DNA from: Thermoplasmatales archaeon SW_10_69_26
GTDB taxonomy: Archaea > Thermoplasmatota > SW-10-69-26
Reading direction: 5' to 3'
Assembly: GCA_003009755.1 (NCBI GenBank)
Contig: PXUB01000038.1
Location: 1 to 64,000 of the forward strand
Length of the DNA stretch: 64,000 bases
The notes beneath the pieces were generated by a model that was given only the letters and a program-made list of their open reading frames with translations, was not told where the DNA came from and did not search any database. Every line of letters begins with the position of its first letter. Position 1 is the first letter of the stretch. Shown here one piece after another: positions 58,975 to 64,000 of the stretch. Made by a program: the position numbers and the translations under genes.

Positions 58975-59532
58975 ATGCTGGAGACCCCCGTCCTGGCGTT
59001 GACGATGGGCACGTGGACGATGCTCGGCCTGCTGGGCGTGTTCGCGCTCGTCGGGCTCGTCGCCTTGACGAGCAAGGGCCACGACCCGGCGGCAAGCCAC
59101 GGCGAGCGTCGCCGCTACGTCTTCGGGCTCGGCAAGTACCCGCGCCTGCACGCTCTCCCCGAGCTGCGTGATCTGCCCGCCACCGTCGAACCGCTCGGCC
59201 CCGAGGGCCTCCGCAAGCTCGGCAAGAAGGCCGATGCCACGACCGGGCTCACCACGACCAAGTACCGCATCCCCGAGGGTCGACGTCCCTGGCAGCTGTC
59301 CGCCGACATCCCGGATACGGTCGAGGCGATCGAGATCGAGCGCGAGGGCGGCCGGCTTTGGTTCACCGCCGACGGCCACCTCACCGCCGAGCCGCCGCTC
59401 ACCGAGGACGAGCTCGACACGGTCGGCGATCTCCTCTACGACGTCGAGGACCGCCCCGATCTCCGCGCCGACCGACGAACGTGGGCCCACAGCGTCGAGA
59501 GCCCCGAGAAGATCAACGCGAAGCGCGTGTGA
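58975..59532 (+). CDS. Membrane-anchored protein of unknown function
   Basis: A 185-residue protein with one N-terminal membrane segment (TMLGLLGVFALVGLVALTS) and a soluble domain with KYPRLHALPELRDLPATVEP, KKADATTGLTTTKYRIPEGR and IEREGGRLWFTADGHLTAEP. No family recognised. ATG 58975 is preferred; TTG 58963 would add four residues. It lies 73 bases after the E2 gene on the same strand. Confidence 0.6.
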   Translation: MLETPVLALTMGTWTMLGLLGVFALVGLVALTSKGHDPAASHGERRRYVFGLGKYPRLHALPELRDLPATVEPLGPEGLRKLGKKADATTGLTTTKYRIPEGRRPWQLSADIPDTVEAIEIEREGGRLWFTADGHLTAEPPLTEDELDTVGDLLYDVEDRPDLRADRRTWAHSVESPEKINAKRV

Positions 59533-59704
59533 GGCCCGACTTTCGCTGGGGCTGGGCGGCCCCTCCCGCGCTTGGTCTCCCTGCTTTCCCTCCAGCCTTA
59601 GAATCGTCGGTCCTCGGGCTTGACTGGTGAGCCCGGCCTCCTCCTCCGGCGCAGGGGTCCGTGTCCCGTGGACGGCCCGTTCCAGCACCTGAGTTCACGC
59701 GCCG

Positions 59705-60496
59705 CTGTCATGGTAAGCGGGTGGACGGGTCTTGGTTGAACAGCCAGGCGAACGCCTGAGCCCACGCCTCGACCTCGTCTCTCGAGGCGTTGGCCGGCCA
59801 GCGTCTGCGGAACGGGCCGATCCGCTCTTTGAGCAGGCCAAACCAGGTTTCCACGGTGTTGCGGACCCCGCCCGCGGTGACCTGCCACGCCAAGCCCAGC
59901 ACGTTGAGCGGCCAGGGGTACCACACGCCCCGGTCGACGTGGATCGCCGGCCGGTTGTCACACCGGGCCAACACGCCCTTCACAAAGCCCAGGGCCTCCA
60001 CGCTGCTGCGGCCCTGAGTGAGGGCGACGTGGACGAGTTGCTGGGTATCAGGGTCGACGGCGGCCCACAGGAACAGCTCGGTGAGATGATCGCCGGCATC
60101 CTTGTCGCACTCCTCGGGCCACTCGGATCGGGGTTGCTCGATGGGCAGACTGGTCTCGTCAATGACCAGCCGCTCGTGGCGTTGGACGGATTGCTCGCGG
60201 AACAGGTGGCTGGCGCGGCGGTACCAGGCGCTGATCGGGTTGTACGTGACCGGTTCAGCAAGCAGCGACACCAGTTGGCTGGTTCGCCGGCAGCTTAGGC
60301 CCGCGTGGTGCAGCAACAGGCTGAGGGCGCGGGTTCGGGGTTGCTTGCGGTCACGGTCGAAGATGTCTTCTTGGGTGAGGCGCTGGGTGAGCGTGCCGAG
60401 CAGGGCGTCGTTTTGGTGGAACACAACGGGCCCTGCTCGATGTTCTTCCTCGTTGTTGTGGTTCGTGTTCGGGTGGCTCCCCGCTTAACTAGACAG
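59705..60496. mobile_element. 792-bp insertion sequence, IS6-like
   Basis: Ends are imperfect inverted repeats: CTGTCATGGTAAGCGGG at 59705-59721 and CTGTCTAGTTAAGCGGG as reverse complement of 60480-60496 (14 of 17 agree). Length and one transposase gene fit the IS6/IS240 group common in haloarchaea. The eight bases outside each end (ACGCGCCG and TCCGTGGG) are not alike, so no target duplication is visible. It marks the left edge of the low-G+C accessory segment. Confidence 0.78.
59708..60424 (-). CDS. IS6-like DDE transposase
   Basis: A 238-residue transposase. Its catalytic pattern is RLVIDETSLPIEQP for the first Asp, HVDRGVWYPWPLNVLGL for the second and RNTVETWFGLLKERIGPFRR with the Glu of the DDE triad. 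LHHAGLSCRRTSQLVSLLAE at the N-terminus is the helix-turn-helix region. It is complete and its stop lies within the left inverted repeat. ATG 60424 may be preceded by an earlier start. Confidence 0.88.
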   Translation of the reverse strand: MFHQNDALLGTLTQRLTQEDIFDRDRKQPRTRALSLLLHHAGLSCRRTSQLVSLLAEPVTYNPISAWYRRASHLFREQSVQRHERLVIDETSLPIEQPRSEWPEECDKDAGDHLTELFLWAAVDPDTQQLVHVALTQGRSSVEALGFVKGVLARCDNRPAIHVDRGVWYPWPLNVLGLAWQVTAGGVRNTVETWFGLLKERIGPFRRRWPANASRDEVEAWAQAFAWLFNQDPSTRLP

Positions 60497-60527
60497 TCCG
60501 TGGGAGTCCGCTAGGAACATTTAAGTC

Positions 60528-62105
60528 ATGGTCCGAGGACGACAGGCTATGCCGCGGATGTCTCTCGGCATCGTGGCGGCCTTGGTCCTTCTCCCAGGTT
60601 CGTCGATTCAGGCCGTGGCCTTTGGTATTTCTCCGGATGTAAACCCGGGCCAGGCAGCTGTAGAGATAGAAGAGGATCTGGCCCTGGCTCCCCGCGGAAG
60701 TATTGTGATTGAGGGCGACGAAGACTTTGAAGAGCGAACCGAGATCAGCGGCGTCCGTGGTGGGACCGGAAGCCCTGACGATCCCTATGTCATCAGTAAC
60801 TGGACGATCGCATCCACTGGTAGTGTTGGTATTCAACTCCGAGACACCAGTGCCCATGTTGTGATCCAAGATATCTTAGTCTCAGGCACTCCGCCAGCAA
60901 CCTATGGGATCCATCTGGAAGGGGCAGAGAATGTAACTATCCGGGATGTCCACATCGCGAGAACAAGCACGTTCCACACTCCCTTGGATGACATTCGAAC
61001 TGGGATCATGGTCGAAGACTCCTCGAATGTGAAAATCGAGCGGAGCCAGATAGCGCCCCTCAGCACGGACCGCAGCCGCGCCTTCGTAATTGGATTGAGG
61101 GTGATGGATAGCACCCAGGTTGTTACCGAGAACGTGAGTATTGAGGCCGCTCGGACTCCCATTTCGGTCCAGCGGTCTTCGGCTCTTCGTGTAGCGTCAA
61201 GTACTCTGGCGGAGGATCCTGAAGAGCTTGTCGGGGATACGACAGTGTATCTCTTCCGTCCGGAGAACGTGACATTTGAGGAAGTTCTCTTTGACGGGGT
61301 TGGGTTGGATACTGAAGATACCACCAATCTCACATTCAGGCGAAACGTAATTGCTGCTGACTCGGGTCGCGCTGGCGAGGTCTTCTCAAATCCGTTGGAA
61401 AGCGGAATCTCTTCGTTCGGGAAAGCCCAATCCATCGAGATTTGTGGGAGTGTCTTTAAGGATTTGACATTCGAGGCTGTGGCGATCGAAGGAGCGAACA
61501 TAGAGATCCGCGGTAATCAGTTCCTAAACAATACAGACGCGCTTTCGATTCGGTCGTTTAGCGGAGGGGCTGAGATCCTACGCAATGAGTTCAAGGCCGT
61601 TGACCAGAACCTGGATCTCAAGTCCCCTGCTGCTCAAGTCCACGAGAACTCTTTCCCGGAGGACGCTTTCGACTCCTCTTTGTTTGTCAACGATACCAAC
61701 GCCTCAGGGAATTGGTGGGGCCACCCGAGCGGGCCGTCGGTCGAGGGGGAGTCTGAGTCGGGTGAAGGCCATCCTGTACATATCCTCTCGGCGAATGTCA
61801 CGTTCGCTCCAAACTTGACGGCCGAACCCGAAACCGGGCCCTCATCGGTCGATTGTGGTGGCCACGAAGGTCCTGTTGGTGTCCAGGCCAAGCCGAATCT
61901 GGTAGCCAGTGCCCGCGCTGGGGTGCATCTCTCCTCCAACCTAAACGAGAAGGTGGGCTCGGTCCACCTCAAGGCGAAGGCCAAGGTATCGACGGATGCA
62001 GAAACGTTCGAGGTATCGATACCCGAGCAGACACCGTCTCCGCTTAGCGAGGGGGCGGAGACGCGACCGGACGCTCGTGGAAGCCTTCAAGATCGAGGGC
62101 GATGA
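60528..62105 (+). CDS. Secreted beta-helix surface protein, copy 1, with run-on end
   Basis: A 525-residue exported right-handed beta-helix protein (NosD/PbH1-like). Signal peptide SLGIVAALVLLPGSSIQAVA, then IEGDEDFEERTEISGVRGGT, GSPDDPYVISNWTI and many short rungs of the kind NVTIRDVHIA, NVKIERSQIA, NVTFEEVLFD; the helix ends at NDTNASGNWWGHPSGP. A conserved tail follows: ETGPSSVDCGGH, a Val/Ala stretch, NEKVGSVHLKAKAKVSTDAE. The last 16 residues after SPLSEG are out of the family pattern and look like a fusion into copy 2. The coding sequence is much poorer in G+C (28 of 60 in 61261-61320) than neighbours, indicating transfer. Confidence 0.85.
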   Translation: MVRGRQAMPRMSLGIVAALVLLPGSSIQAVAFGISPDVNPGQAAVEIEEDLALAPRGSIVIEGDEDFEERTEISGVRGGTGSPDDPYVISNWTIASTGSVGIQLRDTSAHVVIQDILVSGTPPATYGIHLEGAENVTIRDVHIARTSTFHTPLDDIRTGIMVEDSSNVKIERSQIAPLSTDRSRAFVIGLRVMDSTQVVTENVSIEAARTPISVQRSSALRVASSTLAEDPEELVGDTTVYLFRPENVTFEEVLFDGVGLDTEDTTNLTFRRNVIAADSGRAGEVFSNPLESGISSFGKAQSIEICGSVFKDLTFEAVAIEGANIEIRGNQFLNNTDALSIRSFSGGAEILRNEFKAVDQNLDLKSPAAQVHENSFPEDAFDSSLFVNDTNASGNWWGHPSGPSVEGESESGEGHPVHILSANVTFAPNLTAEPETGPSSVDCGGHEGPVGVQAKPNLVASARAGVHLSSNLNEKVGSVHLKAKAKVSTDAETFEVSIPEQTPSPLSEGAETRPDARGSLQDRGR

Positions 62106-63456
62106 AGAGTTAGCTAAGCATCCGGCAGTGCGTGGAGGCGATGGCTCACCTGATGATCCCTATCGCATTTCCGATCTACTCGTGATCCAGGACCAGGTGT
62201 ACGGGCTATGGTTGGCGAACGTGACCAGCCACGTCGTGATCCAAAACGTGATCGTTGATGGATCCAAGCTGGCGACGACAGAGACTGTTCGGTGTACGAC
62301 AGACACTGGGGATTGCGGGTTAACGCGGGGGCTTTTCCTGAATAACGTGACAGATGCTACGGTCCGAGATGTTCGATTAGAGGACCAGTTCTGGGGGGTC
62401 CTCGTATCCGAGTCGGGTTCGGTGAATATGAAGCGAGTCGAGCTGGGTTTTCCTGCCACGCGAACCCTCAACCCTCTCTCGAACGAGACGGCGACGGCTA
62501 CCACCTTTACTCGGGGATTCGATGTCTCTAATACGGGAGAACTGGCCCTGGAGAACGTGACTATCGGTGATGCTAGGGTTACATTCTCGGCTCGAAACAT
62601 GGAACGGTTAGAGCTGACGAACACAGAGTTCAACGGTCGCTCGTCGGAAGCTATCGTTCAAAATGTTAGGGAAGTTGAGGTCTCACAGTCGGTATTCTCG
62701 AAGGTCCAGCTCTTGGTGGAGGAGCAGTCTGAAAACGTGACGATCGTTGGGAGTAAGTTCGCGGAGTCTCCTGGGGTCGCGATGCGCGTCCACGCACGTA
62801 CCGATGCGCCCTCGGTGGAGTTGATCCGTGTATGCGGGTCCTTCATTCAAAAATCTACAGGGAACGAAGCTCTTGATCTCTCCCGAACCAAACGGGTGGA
62901 GGTAATCGGCGCAACGTTCGAGGACACTGGGGGAGGGATACAAGCCCCGGACGCTAGCGAAGGGATCGAGGTGCGTCACTCGTCGATCACAAACACCTCC
63001 GGACCAGGGCTATTGCTTAAAGGATCAGGTATGGAGGTTCACAACAACTCAATCGCAGGTAACGGCGATGCGAGCATACTAGAGGCTCACGAATGGGGAA
63101 ACGCCTCTCACAACTGGTGGGGTGATCCAGATGGGCCGGACATCAAGTTCGAGGAAGGGCCGGGTGATGGGGACGATCTCTGGCCTCCTGTGAATGTCAC
63201 TTTCCGTCCCTTCCTGTCTGGGCCACCGGAGACGGGCCCGTCGGCGGTGGATTGCAGGGGTTCGGGGACTGATCCTGGCGTGAAGGCTGAGCCGTCGATT
63301 CCTGTCGCCGCCCACGCGGGAGTAGGTATCGAGCATACCGTGAATGTCAATGAGAAGATCGCCGACCGCCGCGTGAAGGAGAAGGCCAAAGTGAAGGCGG
63401 AGGCCGAGGCCAGTATCGGCCCGGTCGCGATCCCCACGGATCCGCTCCCCGAGTGA
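62077..63456 (+). pseudogene. Beta-helix surface protein, copy 2, 5'-truncated
   Basis: A paralogue of the preceding gene without signal peptide. The homology begins abruptly at FKIEGDEELAKHPAVRGGDG and SPDDPYRISDLLVI, matching the IEGDEDF...SPDDPYVIS part of copy 1; the frame upstream of GTG 62077 reads only Arg-rich noise that overlaps copy 1. The body has rungs such as NVTDATVRDVRLED and NVTIVGSKFAESP, NASHNWWGDPDGP at the end and the shared tail ETGPSAVDCRGS...VNVNEKIADRRVKEKAKVKAEA. A deletion joining the end of copy 1 to the inside of copy 2 explains both abnormal termini. The product, if made, would stay in the cytoplasm. Confidence 0.7.
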
Positions 63457-63497
63457 TCTGGCATATCTAGCCCTGGAGGACACCGGGGCCTCCTTCC

Positions 63498-63512
63498 CCG
63501 ATTTCTTTCTCT
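63498..63512 (+). terminator. Candidate T-rich terminator after the beta-helix genes
   Basis: The stretch GATTTCTTTCTCTG, followed 30 bases later by more T-rich sequence, is the first pyrimidine/T-rich run after the stop at 63456 and could end transcription in archaeal fashion. No stem precedes it clearly. Confidence 0.3.
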
Positions 63513-63603
63513 GATCAGGCAGGTGTCTCGTCTTCTGTTCCTCTGCCTTCTTTTCTACCACCTCCCCCCTCCAAGTTAGCCTCTGTGCCTAGCGGTCACG
63601 AGG

Positions 63604-64000
63604 TACGCGCAGGATCACCGCAACCCCTCGCTCGAGGGACCCCCGGGCTCGACCACAGGCTTCGGGTTCCTCTGGGGCAACGGTGAGACGACCGATCAAG
63701 CGCGAACGGGCCTGCAAGGGGTGAACCTGGGCCCCGGTGACACCGACGTCACCGGCTTCGGCGCGACCGCGTCGGTCGGCCTGGACCCGTTGAACCCCGA
63801 CGGGGCCTATGCGGATAGCCCTGTCGGCTCTGCAGGCGCGACCGTGGGCGCTGTTCCCATCGAAGCCGTGGACGAGGTCGTGTACCACTACAACGTGCCG
63901 AACCCGATCTCGGACCCCGATGGGGGTATCATCCAGACGTACATCTACGTGCAGAACGAGCCAGGCGCGACGACCTTCGGGTCCAGTCCGATCACCGATC
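63604..64000 (+). pseudogene. Broken, partial secreted-protein gene running off the window
   Basis: From 63580 one plus-strand frame is open to the window end and reads like the inside of a secreted beta protein: YAQDHRNPSLEGPPGSTTGF, GFLWGNGETTDQARTGLQ, GVNLGPGDTDVTGFGATA, VVYHYNVPNPISDP, IIQTYIYVQNEPGATTFGSS. No start codon or signal peptide precedes the homology-like part; the first in-frame GTG is 63721. G+C is high again, unlike the genes just before. It is likely the 3' part of a gene beheaded by insertion or deletion at the edge of the accessory segment; the remainder lies beyond 64000. Confidence 0.5.

Noticed and set aside
59697-60504. 8-bp target-site duplication around the insertion sequence
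   Set aside because: The flanking octamers ACGCGCCG and TCCGTGGG do not match.

Overview
The window comes from a very G+C-rich archaeon. Archaeal-type gene strings are present (L7Ae-S28e-L24e-Ndk and L18e-L13-S9-RpoN-tRNA-Pro). Many genes have TATA-like boxes about 25-30 bases before GTG/ATG starts, as expected for leaderless archaeal mRNAs, and the proteins are rich in Asp and Glu as in salt-in halophiles. An uncultured halophilic euryarchaeote, perhaps a high-G+C Thermoplasmatota or haloarchaeal relative, fits best. The lineage is inference; the archaeal assignment is firm.

Layout: 0-5.6 kb holds two tandem glutamate-cysteine-ligase-like genes, threonine synthase, a membrane protein and a VapBC pair. 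5.6-7.2 kb is the ndk ribosomal operon. 7.3-16 kb has a CitE-like lyase, a MaoC hydratase, a multicopper oxidase, an acyl-CoA carboxylase subunit and surface or membrane proteins, one internally duplicated. 17.5-27.8 kb is the most remarkable stretch: two ABC ATPase/permease pairs, two cohesin-type proteins, a dockerin protein and an FTR1 iron permease. The cohesin and dockerin genes share a nearly identical promoter/operator with a DtxR-like inverted repeat.

28.7-36.4 kb carries four sulfotransferases, a flippase and two glycosyltransferases, probably for a sulfated surface glycan. 36.4-38.7 kb has isoprenoid genes (polyprenyl diphosphate synthase, UbiA/MenA fusion). 39-42 kb is the L18e operon with tRNA-Pro. 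42.3-49.3 kb has a KaiC-like protein, a lipoprotein, SufS, CTP synthase, an AK6-like kinase, a CDP-alcohol phosphatidyltransferase and HtpX. 49.9-53.4 kb is a surface protein/lipoprotein pair. GrpE, LipA and the pyruvate dehydrogenase E1a/E1b/E2 genes fill 53.5-58.9 kb.

The last 4.5 kb is accessory: a 792-bp insertion sequence, two low-G+C beta-helix surface proteins (the second beheaded) and a broken gene that runs off the window.

Intergenic mosaics of strong hairpins occur at about 0-0.4, 17.1-17.5, 41.6-42.0 and 49.25-49.75 kb. In three of the four, the first stem abuts or overlaps the 3' end of the preceding gene.
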